A stretch of 38,106 bases of DNA from Xenorhabdus khoisanae (GCF_001037465.1 NZ_LFCV01000053.1:1-38106); one strand, 5' to 3'. Counted from the stretch's first letter, positions 1 to 7,380 are shown. Notes: a model not told the origin generated them from the sequence alone. Numbers and translations: made by a program.

Positions 1-62
1 ACACCTCATTGTCATGTTAATAACATTAGCAGGCTTTTGACGTGTCCGGAATTATCATGCCA

Positions 63-1271
63 CTACAAGGTGATCGCCGTGCCGATAGCACTTTTCGGCA
101 ATGCCGTCCGGCTGGCCTCAGTCAGCCAGTCATGGAAGGCTTCCAGTATCGGGATGGCTTTTTCCTGTCGTAATCGTCGTCGTTCGTCGGGGCTGAGTAA
201 TCGAGCCTCCCGTTCAATGCCGTACAGTTTGGTGATAAATGTCAAGGCCTGCTCTGCCCGCCCGGCTTTTTTACCCGCCTGCACTTTCTGGGCATCGACA
301 AATTTGCGGCGGGCATGCGCCATGCACCCGGCGTGTTTGATCGCGGGCAGAGAATCATAAGCCGCATAGCCATCCGTCAGCAGATAACCCGCATAATTCC
401 CTAAAAAATCGGCGACACAACGTCCGCTGCGGCTTGGCGGGTAGTCGAAAATCACCGCCGGATGAGCGGCAAATTCGCCACTGCGATACACCCACATATA
501 AGATTTGCTCTGCGCCGGGCGATCCGCTTCATGGAGCACCTGAACCGGCGTTTCATCCGCACAAATCAGGTGTTCATTGAGCAAGTGAGTCCGCATCTGT
601 TCGACCAGCACATGGACTTTGCGGCCCAGTTGCACACACCAGTTCGCCAGCGTACTGCGGCTAATTTCAATACCGGAACGCGCTAAAATATCGGCCTGCC
701 GGTACAGCGGCAAGGCATCGACATATTTAGCCGTGACAATCGCTGCCTGCGTTTCCGGGCTGGCGATGGTTCGGGGCAACAGGCTGGGCGGTGTCGGTGC
801 CGTGATAATGTGGCTGCGGATTTCGGTTTTTTTACACTGCCGGCAGGCGTATTTGGTGCGTTCGTGACGAATGACGCTGACTTTCTGCGGAATAATTTTC
901 AGGGTTTCTGACGTTTCGGTGCCACAGGCATGCAGCGGTTCGCCGCAACAATCGCAGTGCGGCGCATTCAGGGTATGGCGCTGCATTTCCCGCTCCAGTC
1001 CGGCGGGCAATGGCTGACGGCCTTTTTTGTGATGGGCCGGGGCTAGTTTCGGCAGGCTATCCTGCTGTTCAGCCTCGTTGAACGTGCCTTTGGCGGCTTT
1101 TTCGCTCTGTTTCCCAAAGCGTTTTGATTTGCTGAGGTTGAGCTGTTCGAGCAGGTGCTGAATTTGGGTCCGCAGCTCCGCCAATGACTCAGCCTGCGCC
1201 TGATTTATCGCCTGAAGCTGGTAAACGAGCGCTTTAAGTTGGTCAATATCATCCGGCAGGTCAGTCATCAT
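63..1271 (-). pseudogene. tnpC: IS66 transposase TnpC, C-terminally truncated
   Basis: This is the main transposase of the IS66 family. The 402-residue frame has an N-terminal leucine-rich coiled coil with the KSKRFGKQSEK motif (about residues 46-58), a zinc-finger-like CDCCGEPL...C..CRQCKKTEIRSH segment (about 104-155), and a DDE-type core with ICADETPVQV (about 237-246) and LLTDGYAAYDSL (about 298-309). Family members are about 500 residues and continue with the conserved region carrying the last acidic catalytic residue. Here the frame ends SAIGTAITL and stops, so that residue and the C-terminus are gone. The protein should be inactive. It lies 124 bp downstream of tnpB. Confidence 0.9.
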
Positions 1272-1394
1272 TCAGGTTCTCAGCAGAAAAACCTGAGTGT
1301 GGCAGTCAAAGCTGATCGCGCCAGTCTTAATGAGCGATCCGTGTCACCGATCACATTTTCAAGCCCTGTAAGGGCTGATGCGCCCGGGGATGGG

Positions 1395-1682
1395 TTAATG
1401 CCAGAGCCAGTTCAGTTGCGGGCGTGTAATATGGACGGTGCCATCCGCCACAGGCGCGGGCCACTGAAAGCGGCCCTTTTCCAGCCGGCGGTAGTAGAGC
1501 CAGAAGCCGTTGGTGTCCCAGAACAGGATCTTGAGCTTATCACGATGGCGGTTACAAAAAATAAACCCGGCCTCACTGAGCGGATCCAGCCCCAGCGCCT
1601 CCACCACACTCGCCAGCCCGTCGATGGATTTTCGCCTGTCGGTCTGACCGGAGACCAGATAAATATTACCGGTTGGGATCAT
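1395..1682 (-). CDS. tnpB: IS66 accessory protein TnpB
   Basis: This IS66 TnpB accessory protein is 95 residues, slightly short for the family. It shows the family signature in order: YLVSGQTDRRKSIDGLA, then FIFCNRHRDKLKILFWD, then GFWLYYRRLEKGRFQWP. Its start overlaps the tnpA stop in an ATGA, so the two are translationally coupled. After the final QLNWLWH stop the next frame continues ALTHPRAHQPLQGL, which looks like a normal C-terminal tail. A one-base loss near 1405-1412 has therefore probably shortened the protein. TnpB is required for transposition in some IS66 elements, with no assigned enzymatic activity. Confidence 0.88.
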   Translation of the reverse strand: MIPTGNIYLVSGQTDRRKSIDGLASVVEALGLDPLSEAGFIFCNRHRDKLKILFWDTNGFWLYYRRLEKGRFQWPAPVADGTVHITRPQLNWLWH

Positions 1683-1975
1683 TGCAGTGCCTCAATCCAG
1701 TGGCGGATTTGTACAAGGGATAATCCGGCGGGCAACTCCGCGCGAAGTCCGTTGGGCAGGCAGAGTATGACAGTTTGCCCGGTATTCACCTGCTCCTCAA
1801 TCACAACAGGATGCAGGCGTTGAGGCGCGTGCTGTTGCCGAAGTTTTTTTGCCCAGTAGTAAAACGTGGCCAGATTAATCGTATGGTGCTGGCAAAATGC
1901 CGTCACCGTTAACCCACTCTGTTTCTGAGTCTCAATGACGGTAGTCCAGTGTTGCTGTTTTTCAGTGAATGTCAT
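1679..1975 (-). CDS. tnpA: IS66 accessory protein TnpA
   Basis: This is the small helix-turn-helix protein that opens IS66 operons. The chosen start is MTFTEKQQHW, 12 codons inside the longest frame, because an AGGAG lies upstream of this ATG and the family begins here. Residues about 9-45 (WTTVIETQKQSGLTVTAFCQHHTINLATFYYWAKKLR) form the MerR/transposase-8-like HTH typical of the family. The stop overlaps the tnpB start. The protein probably binds the element ends or regulates the operon. The product looks full length. Confidence 0.85.
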   Translation of the reverse strand: MTFTEKQQHWTTVIETQKQSGLTVTAFCQHHTINLATFYYWAKKLRQQHAPQRLHPVVIEEQVNTGQTVILCLPNGLRAELPAGLSLVQIRHWIEALQ

Positions 1976-2061
1976 GGGGGTTTGTCTCCTGAATAAAAAA
2001 AGAAAACACACTATGACAAAAGATTAATTAATCGGATATGTGCGGTTAATTAGGCGCTTAC

Positions 2062-2798
2062 GATGGGACAACTGAAGACAGACAAAAAATCCAATGAAAT
2101 CACTGCGACCCCAAAATTACTCCGCTTGCTGGATATCACAGGTTGCCTGATAACAATTGATGCGATGGGATGCCAAACGAAGATTGCGGAACAAATTGTG
2201 CAGCAGGAAGGTGACTATCTTCTGGCGGTGAAAGGGAATCAGGAAACGTTGTATCGCGCGCTTAAGAAGGCGTTGTCAGCCCGAGTTTCTGCCGTGAGTC
2301 ATGCCGAAAATATCACGATAGAACAAGGACATGGTCGTATAGAAGCCCGTGAATATCATGTGTTACCCGCCCAAGCGCTGTCTCAACAATTTCCAGAATG
2401 GAAAAACTTAAAAACTGTGGGCGTGGCAATTGGATATCGAATTGATAATAAAGGAAAAGAATCACTTTATTATCGTTATTACATCAGTTCAGCGGAACTG
2501 AGCACCGACAAATTTGCCGCCGCTGTCAGGGGAACTGGGGGATCGAAACCCGATTACATTGGGTTCTTGATGTCACGATGGGAGAAGATGCTTGCCTTAT
2601 CCACCGGGGAGAATCGGCTGAAATATTGGGATGTATGCGTCACATCAGTGTCAATATGTTGCGGGCAGAGACAACCAAAAAAGCCAGTATTCGCCGAAAA
2701 CAACGGTTTGCGAGCATGGATATTAACTATTTGGATAAGGTATTAGTTGCAGGGTTTAAGGCGTTGGGCAAGAAGTGAACATTCACGCTCTTGCCCTG
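2062..2798 (+). mobile_element. ISAs1-family remnant
   Basis: This is the 3' part of an ISAs1-family element. The 5' part is missing because the IS66 element begins at 2061. The right end is probably at about 2798, where the plus strand reads ATTCACGCTCTTGCCCTG; read inward this starts CAGGGCAAGAGCGTG, an ISAs1-like terminus. The remaining transposase is frameshifted. The 218 bp from 2799 to the next gene hold no gene I can recognise. Confidence 0.7.
2063..2778 (+). pseudogene. ISAs1-family transposase, 5'-truncated and frameshifted
   Basis: This DDE transposase fragment belongs to the ISAs1 family (the H-repeat/YhhI-type proteins). The first 150 or so codons give ITIDAMGCQTKIAEQI with a catalytic Asp, then GDYLLAVKGNQ. 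The frame is normal to KFAAAVR near 2528. Reading then has to move by one base to recover NWGIETRLHWVLDVTMGED, the block with the catalytic Glu, and it continues to the stop at 2778 as HRGESAEILGCMRHISVN...YLDKVL. One base is thus missing around 2529-2532. With the N-terminus lost to IS66 as well, the gene is dead twice over. Confidence 0.88.
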
Positions 2799-3016
2799 AG
2801 TTGCGAACTGCTTGCGGATTCTGCGCCCAGATCTGCCGTTGGAGTAAAGTTCAACTAGTCATTTGCCATTAGATTGCTTTTTGATGGTCATGTTTATTTC
2901 TTAGAGAAAGAATATATTTTGCCTTAACACAGAAAAATGAAAGTCATTATTCATTTTTTGGCGCTATTTTTCTTACCTTTAAGAATAAAAATCAAGCGCC
3001 ATTTTTTTATCTCATA

Positions 3017-3589
3017 TTATGAATTCAGAATTTTTTCTTTTTGTGCCAAAAATTCATCATCGCTTAAAATTCCCTTTTCTTTTAGAACGGCCAAGCGTTC
3101 GAGTTTAGAAATAATATCATCCTCTGATGAGTTGCGAATTTCTGTTTGGTGGTTAACGTTATAGGTTGTTTTAGTTTTTTTATCTTCTTTAGCTTTGTTA
3201 ACAAGGTTGGTAAATGGGATAACAGCACTTTTAAAAACACTTGATATTTTGTAGTTTTGACCTGAGGTACTTATAATAATTTCCCCCATGATAATTCCCG
3301 TCTTACCGCCAACGCTGGCGATATCTTCTAAATTAATATCAACTTGTGTTACACCAAAAATCATTCCCTTATCTAAGAAAATAACTCGTTTATTTGTCAA
3401 GGTAATCAGCCAAGTGTTTCCATCCATCATACCGCTGGCAATAGCAAGTGGCGCTTCATTCTCACTGAGGATATGGGGTAAATGGAAGAATTCTTTTTTT
3501 ACGAAAAATGGGTCTTCACTCACTTCTTTTGCCAATCGCTTAAATTCTTTTTTTAATTCGTCTTTAGTTGCTGTTTTATAATTAATCAC
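3017..3589 (-). CDS. PH-like domain protein with C-terminal SHOCT motif
   Basis: This is a 190-residue protein of unknown role. Residues about 55-135 (WLITLTNKRVIFLDKGMIFG..., then EIIISTSGQNYKISSV...FTNLVNKA) look like a bacterial PH (YokE/bPH) domain. The last 30 or so residues (ISKLERLAVLKEKGILSDDEFLAQKEKIL) are a clear SHOCT motif, a short C-terminal helix pair often attached to other domains. The start is a GTG with AGGGTGA seven bases upstream. It lies next to the cI repressor on the same strand, a common place for lysogenic accessory genes (morons), so expression from the prophage is plausible. Function is unknown; a host-protecting or exclusion role is only a guess. Confidence 0.75.
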   Translation of the reverse strand: MINYKTATKDELKKEFKRLAKEVSEDPFFVKKEFFHLPHILSENEAPLAIASGMMDGNTWLITLTNKRVIFLDKGMIFGVTQVDINLEDIASVGGKTGIIMGEIIISTSGQNYKISSVFKSAVIPFTNLVNKAKEDKKTKTTYNVNHQTEIRNSSEDDIISKLERLAVLKEKGILSDDEFLAQKEKILNS

Positions 3590-3602
3590 TTGATATTCAC
3601 CC

Positions 3603-3713
3603 TGTTAAAATTAACGTTTACCGCAATTTTTAGCTAATCTGTTATATGCTTTGGTTATGCGATCCCGTGTTTCTTTAATTGGCTCGATAAGTTTTTTATC
3701 TTTAGTTTTTCAT
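3603..3713 (-). pseudogene. Small frameshifted ORF remnant
   Basis: On the minus strand a frame ending KLIEPIKETRDRITKAYNRLAKNCGKR and a stop near 3617 has no start codon of its own. An ATG at about 3713 opens MNEK in another frame and stops after 20 codons. Adding one A to the five-A run just after that ATG would join them into one lysine-rich protein of about 35 residues. This could be a broken small gene between cI and the PH/SHOCT gene, or chance. No function is suggested. Confidence 0.3.
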
Positions 3714-3726
3714 TCATTACCATTCC

Positions 3727-4317
3727 TTAGATGTGATTTTTTATTGTTGTAACAACACGGCCAATAACCGTTATGTCGCTTAGATCGCAATCAAACGCCA
3801 TGCCTACACCAGAGACACGAACGCGTTTGACTGGAATTCGAGTTAATTCACGAATGCTAATTTTTCCTTCAATATCAACTAACCATTCACCGTCATAGAC
3901 ATCGGCAAATTTGCGGTCAATGATGTAATGAATTTTATTATCTAAAACGCAAATGGGGTCAGTAGGGAGAGGAACGCCAGTAGTGAACATCACTTTATCA
4001 AACATAACATAACCAGACTGATATAGTTTTCCATCTATCAGTTTAGGGTTTTGTAATTTCATGATGTCCAATTCATTTTTAGCAAACATTTTTCCTTGAC
4101 CCGTTGCTAACCACTCAAGTGTAGCCCCTGTTTCTGCCATGCAGCGGACGACCATATCAGCAGGAAAGATATTCCGTTTATACCTTCCGGCTAAACTACT
4201 TGATGCCATATCAAAGTGCTGAGCAAGCATAATTTTGGATGTAAACCCATAAGCTTCAATTATGCGATCCAATACTGGAGTGCTGTCCCCAGCCATATCA
4301 ATATCTAATAAGGTCAT
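3727..4317 (-). CDS. cI: 186-type phage repressor CI
   Basis: This lysogeny repressor resembles the CI of coliphage 186 and its relatives. It is 196 residues, matching the family (192 in 186). The N-terminal half (about 10-75: VLDRIIEAYGFTSKIMLAQHFDMASSSLAGRYKRNIFPADMVVRCMAETGATLEWLATG) is the CI-type HTH domain with the usual RYKRNIFPADMV and WLATG motifs. The C-terminal half is the oligomerisation domain. There is no LexA-type Ala-Gly cleavage site, so SOS self-cleavage is not expected; in 186 induction needs an antirepressor. The gene is divergent from cox/cII across a 156-bp operator region. No clear ribosome binding site precedes the ATG, so a leaderless message or the internal Met8 is possible. 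Confidence 0.88.
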   Translation of the reverse strand: MTLLDIDMAGDSTPVLDRIIEAYGFTSKIMLAQHFDMASSSLAGRYKRNIFPADMVVRCMAETGATLEWLATGQGKMFAKNELDIMKLQNPKLIDGKLYQSGYVMFDKVMFTTGVPLPTDPICVLDNKIHYIIDRKFADVYDGEWLVDIEGKISIRELTRIPVKRVRVSGVGMAFDCDLSDITVIGRVVTTIKNHI

Positions 4318-4335
4318 AGTGAATTAGCGATTTAA

Positions 4336-4382
4336 CGTAAAAAACGAATGTTGATGTTGATGTTGATGTGTAGTTTTTTACG
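4336..4382. promoter_or_regulatory. Candidate CI/Cox operator with inverted repeat and TTGATG iterons
   Basis: In the cI-cox intergenic region a perfect 10-bp inverted repeat, CGTAAAAAAC (4336-4345) and GTTTTTTACG (4373-4382), flanks three tandem copies of TTGATG (4351-4368). Spacing and location between divergent regulators suggest binding sites for CI (outer repeat) and possibly Cox/Apl (iterated hexamers; direct repeats are typical Cox/Apl targets). This assignment is inferred from position and symmetry only. Confidence 0.55.
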
Positions 4383-4473
4383 AGTTAATTTTAGTCCTAG
4401 TTTGTAGTTTTAAGCGATAGATGACGAATCTGAACCAATAAAACCGAAATAAAATTATAGAGAATTTTGCCTT

Positions 4474-4707
4474 ATGCGCCCTAACATTGCAATTACCTTC
4501 CCTACGCCTTTCCTGCCAATCAAGGAATACTGCGCGCTGACTAAAACATCCATGAGTACTGCTCGTGATATGGTTCGTGATGGTCGTTTACCTATCTGCA
4601 AGAAAACCCGTGCTAACGAAAAAGTCGAAATCAATATGGTCGCTCTCACCATGGAAGCTTTCAACGCTTCAGGTTATGCCTTTGCACTTAACACGCAATA
4701 CGAGTAA
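4474..4707 (+). CDS. cox: Cox/Apl-like excisionase and repressor
   Basis: This 77-residue protein resembles P2 Cox and 186 Apl, winged-helix proteins that repress the lysogenic promoter and act as excisionase with the integrase. The recognisable core is PIKEYCALTKTSMSTARDMVRDGRLPICKK (about 15-44) followed by VEINMVALTMEAF, where the family has a recognition helix plus wing and then an INM.AL helix. It is the first gene of the rightward early operon, opposite cI and just upstream of cII. With the neighbouring integrase disrupted, only its regulatory role could remain. Confidence 0.85.
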   Translation: MRPNIAITFPTPFLPIKEYCALTKTSMSTARDMVRDGRLPICKKTRANEKVEINMVALTMEAFNASGYAFALNTQYE

Positions 4708-4735
4708 AGCATTTCGCTTTTGGAGAAAAAAAGCA

Positions 4736-5245
4736 ATGTTTGATTATCGGGTTTCCAAACAATCTCACTTTGATAATGCGTGTCGTGCGTTCTCCAACAC
4801 ACACAAAGGCGACTTAGCACAGATCGCGGAATCCATCGGCATAACTCCGCAAATGCTGCGCAATAAGCTGAACCCTGAGCAGCGTCACATGCTGACTTGT
4901 GTTGAGTTAATGAAGTTAACTGATGTAACAGAAGACGCTTCCCTTTTGGATGGTCTACTGGAGCAATTACAGTGTCAGCCATCCGTACCGGTTAATGACG
5001 TTTGTGATGCCAACATGCCGAGTTACTTATTAGGTGCTACGGCAGAAGTGGGCAGGTTGGTAAGTGAGGCTGTTTCGGGTGAGCATTTTAACCAGACCCG
5101 TGTTGCGGAGTTTAAGAAGACGGTTAATAACGCAGTGAGATTATTAATGTTGGCGGGGGTCACTATTTCATCAAGATTGCACTCAAACCCTGAGTTTAAT
5201 TCGGCGGTTGATGCTATGGCAGGAATGGGCGCATCGTTAGTCTGA
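4736..5245 (+). CDS. cII: 186-type CII regulator
   Basis: This 169-residue transcription activator is of the phage 186 CII (CP76) family, which in 186 activates establishment transcription of cI. The longest open frame starts at 4565, but the chosen ATG has TGGAG 9-12 bases upstream, follows cox by 28 bp, and gives exactly the family length. The N-terminus (FDNACRAFSNTHKGDLAQIAESIGITPQMLRNKLNPEQRHMLTCVELMKLTDVT) is the lambda-repressor-like HTH with the hallmark LRNKLNPEQ; the C-terminal helices (about 110-169) probably oligomerise it. The gene looks intact. Confidence 0.88.
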   Translation: MFDYRVSKQSHFDNACRAFSNTHKGDLAQIAESIGITPQMLRNKLNPEQRHMLTCVELMKLTDVTEDASLLDGLLEQLQCQPSVPVNDVCDANMPSYLLGATAEVGRLVSEAVSGEHFNQTRVAEFKKTVNNAVRLLMLAGVTISSRLHSNPEFNSAVDAMAGMGASLV

Positions 5246-5252
5246 GGTAAGC

Positions 5253-5387
5253 ATGAATGCGTTAAAGCAGCAGCAACACCAATATAAACTAACAGGTCAG
5301 TCGTTCCATACAAAGAAAGGTGACGGATTTATTTTCCCAGTTGTCTTATGTTCCGTTGCTTATTTTATTTTGTTTCTAATTGGGTGA
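5253..5387 (+). CDS. Tiny putative membrane protein
   Basis: This 44-residue ORF starts seven bases after the cII stop, with GAGGTAAGC as a ribosome binding site. The first half is polar and Gln/Lys-rich (NALKQQQHQYK); the second half is a hydrophobic segment (FIFPVVLCSVAYFILFLIG) that would span the membrane. The stop overlaps the ribosome binding site of the next gene, consistent with a translated operon member. I recognise no family. Confidence 0.6.
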   Translation: MNALKQQQHQYKLTGQSFHTKKGDGFIFPVVLCSVAYFILFLIG

Positions 5388-5394
5388 GGTTTAA

Positions 5395-5748
5395 ATGAAC
5401 ACGGAATACCAATTTGAGTCAACAGAACAACGAGCCAGCAAAATAGCTTTTGATGTGCACGTGAATGGTTTAAATCAACTGGCAAAAATCAGGCAACAAC
5501 ATCTTAAAGCGGGTAATGAGCAATTAGCTGGCTTTATTGATGAGATGCGCAATAAACGCAATCCGAATTATGTCGATAATATTCGCGTACTGGCGGCTAT
5601 TTTCTTTATTGCCAATATTAAAAAAGAACGGCATGGGCTGGAATTAGATCAATTTAGCATCGAAGAGCGAAGCGAGTTAATTAAAGTCATCAATAAAATT
5701 AAGGCAGCCGTTCCATTATTGCCAACAGGCTTATCACTGCCTAATTAA
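5395..5748 (+). CDS. DUF5347-like phage early protein
   Basis: This 117-residue protein resembles DUF5347 proteins that follow cII in prophages of Xenorhabdus, Photorhabdus and relatives. It is mostly helical, with a conserved-looking centre DNIRVLAAIFFIANIKKERHGLELDQFS (about 62-89). No catalytic motif is visible. It is well placed as an early gene, after GAGGTTTAA and eight bases from the previous stop. In comparable phages replication genes would follow; here the next sequence is an unrelated late-gene fragment, so the operon is cut after this gene. Confidence 0.6.
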   Translation: MNTEYQFESTEQRASKIAFDVHVNGLNQLAKIRQQHLKAGNEQLAGFIDEMRNKRNPNYVDNIRVLAAIFFIANIKKERHGLELDQFSIEERSELIKVINKIKAAVPLLPTGLSLPN

Positions 5749-5756
5749 ATAAAATC

Positions 5757-6016
5757 CCCGCCCAGCACCAAATTAACGCCGCTTACCCGGAATTATCGGC
5801 GGGCACGCACCTGCCCAAATTCGCCCACATTGAGGCCCACACGGAAAACACGGCCAGTGGTGATATGGCTGACCCATTCAGGCCGCGTTATGCCGTGGAT
5901 GTGCAATTGCTGGATGATAACGGCAAAGACGCCGCCGCACCTGTTTATCGCGCTGTCCCGCTGCCGTTGCCAATGGCAGGCGGTGAATCGGGGATGTTCC
6001 AGTACGTACCTCGATA
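5757..6016 (+). pseudogene. Fragment of a foreign phage structural gene
   Basis: The frame from about 5757 to the TAA at 6016 has no start codon and reads INAAYPELSAGTHLPKFAHI..., then DPFRPRYAVDVQLLDD, then VYRAVPLPLPMAGGESGMFQYVP. It is richer in GC than both neighbours and has the feel of the inner part of a tail or baseplate gene from another phage type. Both ends are missing: it begins right after the DUF5347-like gene and ends where the integrase sequence begins (about 6010). I cannot name the family. It marks a deletion or recombination junction. Confidence 0.55.
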
Positions 6017-6385
6017 ATCGTGGCGCTAAAATTAAAGAGTCCACAAAGAAACAGTATCGAGCAGCGCTACTTAATTATTCTGGTGACTGGTTATCAATAC
6101 CTATCGCTAATATTACCCGTGTGATGGTAGAAAAGCGGCACAAAGACATAACTGAGGGGGGCATTTGGTTTGGCGATAAAAACAGCCTGTTACATCCAAA
6201 GGTTGCTACAGGTTCGAAATCCAGTGCTGATTTATGGGCAAGGTATTTCAGGGCAGTGTATCGATTCGCTCAAGATCATTTCCGGGATTCGGAAGGAAAC
6301 ACAATTTTACCCGATCCCCCTACAACTGTTTTAAGTACTAAAAGGCAATGGAACGGTATAACCAGACGAACAACTAGGGGCTGTT
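6010..6385 (+). pseudogene. Integrase N-terminal fragment
   Basis: This is the core-binding (SAM-like) domain of a tyrosine recombinase, without its N-terminal arm-binding domain. It reads YLDNRGAKIKESTKKQYR, then SADLWARYFRAVYRFAQDHF and LPDPPTTVLSTKRQWN, the usual pattern before the catalytic domain. The frame joins a stranded structural-gene fragment at its 5' side and is cut by IS-like DNA after QWNGI. Together with the C-terminal piece at 6726-7100 it represents one integrase gene that lost its middle, including the first catalytic Arg region. Confidence 0.82.
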
Positions 6386-6728
6386 GATGTTTTGTGAAGG
6401 GAATTTGAACGGCATGATGATCTGGTATCCTTGTTTTCGCCAAAAAACCGTTACCTTGAGAACACCATGCCGAGAACTATAGCAAAATCATACTAATATG
6501 TCATAATATCCAAATCCAACATGACAAGGCATAAAGTGAAATGGGTTACAGTCTAGATTTTCGAAAACGAGTACTGGCATACAAAGATAAGCATTCGTTG
6601 ACTTTCGAACAAACGAGTGCCCATTTTGAGATTTCTATTCGTACCCTGTTCCGGTGGAGTCATAAAATAGAACCTTGCATGACGTGTGATAAGCCTCCCA
6701 TGAAAATTCCTGATGAGGTGCTCATATC
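6376..6728 (+). mobile_element. IS scar splitting the integrase
   Basis: This 350-bp block is unrelated to integrase and sits between its two halves. The left part starts with GGGGCTGTTGATG, like the terminus of an IS4/IS5-type element, and ends in an ATG-initiated frame that is cut after about eight codons (MPRTIAKS). The right part carries the N-terminus of an IS630-type transposase from 6541. Neither element is complete, so the scar probably records two insertions followed by deletion of the integrase middle. Confidence 0.65.
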
Positions 6729-6730
6729 GC
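6541..6730 (+). pseudogene. IS630-type transposase N-terminal fragment
   Basis: The frame opens MGYSLDFRKRVLAYKDKHSLTFEQTSAHFEISIRTLFRW, followed by SHKIEP, the HTH domain that starts IS630-family transposases (and their OrfA-like relatives). Family-like sequence stops near residue 60 (MKIPDEVL), where the DNA switches to integrase sequence on the same strand but in another frame. No DDE catalytic domain is present, so it is a dead remnant. Confidence 0.8.
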
Positions 6731-7100
6731 GGATATTCGTGATCAGATAGGTAGACATACAAAGTATGTTTTCGTCAGGGAGCAAAAGTTAAGAGGGGTT
6801 GTAGAAATGGTTCCAATGAGGGTTGACGCCAACAAGTCATTCAAGTTTGCCATGAAACAAGCAGGAATAGAAGGATTTCGATTTCATGACCTGCGCCACA
6901 CATGGGCTAGCTGGCTGATTCAATCTGGCGTTCCATTATCAGCACTGCAAGAAATGGGGGGATGGGAGAGCATTGAAATGGTGAAACGCTATGCTCATTT
7001 ATCCCCAGTCCATTTACAAGAGCACGCAAAAAATATTGATAGTATTTTATGTGTGCATGACACGAATATGGCACGTAAGAAAACTGCTGGAAATAATTAA
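6726..7100 (+). pseudogene. Integrase C-terminal catalytic fragment
   Basis: This is the C-terminal catalytic part of a tyrosine recombinase. The frame continues upstream of the ATG at 6807 to about 6726 ([15 protein letters not shown]). It contains the box II motif [10 protein letters not shown] with the His-x-x-Arg pair, then [27 protein letters not shown], where the Trp replaces the third His as is common and the Tyr in RYAHL is the nucleophile. The first catalytic Arg and the domain start are missing. It ends 22 bp before the tRNA-derived attachment core, the normal position for an integrase. Confidence 0.87.
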
Positions 7101-7122
7101 CCACGTAACGCATTGATTTAAT

Positions 7123-7167
7123 TGGTGGGTCGTGGGAGGCTCGAACTCCCGACCAATTGATTAAGAG
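7123..7167 (-). other. Attachment core, 3' part of tRNA-Lys
   Basis: The minus strand reads, from 7167, an anticodon loop CTCTTAA, then the 3' anticodon-stem strand, GGTC variable region, a T arm (GGGAG TTCGAGC CTCCC) and acceptor ACGACCCACCA. The acceptor and variable region match enterobacterial tRNA-Lys. The 5' half is absent: bases beyond 7167 do not pair with the stem. Identity therefore starts exactly at the anticodon loop, a usual crossover site for tyrosine integrases, and the element end CCA faces the integrase. This is an att core and not a functional tRNA gene. If the loop is authentic the anticodon is CTT. Confidence 0.85.
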
Positions 7168-7272
7168 AGCGTAGAACTATCATCTAAATCAACTAGATAC
7201 AGCGAAAACCGCCGCTCACAACGCCACATTTCGCAAAAGTTAGAAAAACATCGAATGCGTATAAAATCTTTC

Positions 7273-7291
7273 GCGTCCCAAATGCGTCCCA
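7273..7291. promoter_or_regulatory. Candidate integrase arm sites (GCGTCCCA repeats)
   Basis: Two direct copies of GCGTCCCA lie three bases apart (7273-7280, 7284-7291), about 105 bp from the att core on the side away from the integrase. Short direct repeats flanking a core are typical arm-type sites. The role is inferred from position. Confidence 0.45.
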
Positions 7292-7357
7292 CCTTTTACC
7301 TCATAACAACTCAATAAAATCCCAAATTAACTCCCAACTCCATTAACGAAGTAGGGG

Positions 7358-7380
7358 AGGGGCACGTAGCCCCTATATTT
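7358..7380 (+). terminator. Short hairpin after the tail fibre assembly gene
   Basis: AGGGGC (7358-7363) pairs with GCCCCT (7369-7374) and is followed on the plus strand by TATATTTATTT. It would best terminate plus-strand transcripts coming from the integrase side. It also sits just downstream of the last late gene on the minus strand. Confidence 0.45.

Larger units (their letters stand above)
68..2061 (-). mobile_element. IS66-family element, 3' end missing
   Basis: A partial IS66-family element is read on the minus strand as tnpA, tnpB, tnpC. Its outer end is at about 2061, where the minus strand begins GTAAGCGCCTAATTAACC, an IS66-type terminus. The far end is absent: the tnpC reading frame loses family-like sequence near position 68 and runs straight into unrelated DNA (1-67), so another event removed the last part of tnpC and the second inverted repeat. 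The intact end abuts an ISAs1-family transposase fragment, so IS66 appears to have inserted into that older element. Confidence 0.85.

Noticed and set aside
37-360. 107-residue plus-strand ORF
   Set aside because: It is a shadow of tnpC of the IS66 element and has low-complexity Ser/Arg/Cys content.
1239-1823. 194-residue plus-strand ORF
   Set aside because: It runs antisense through the tnpB and tnpA genes of IS66, which have clear family signatures.
3727-4317. LexA/lambda-type self-cleaving repressor
   Set aside because: No Ala-Gly site and no Ser-Lys dyad pattern; sequence matches the 186-type CI.
7123-7200. Functional tRNA gene
   Set aside because: Only the part from anticodon loop to CCA is present; D arm and 5' acceptor strand are missing, so it is an att core.
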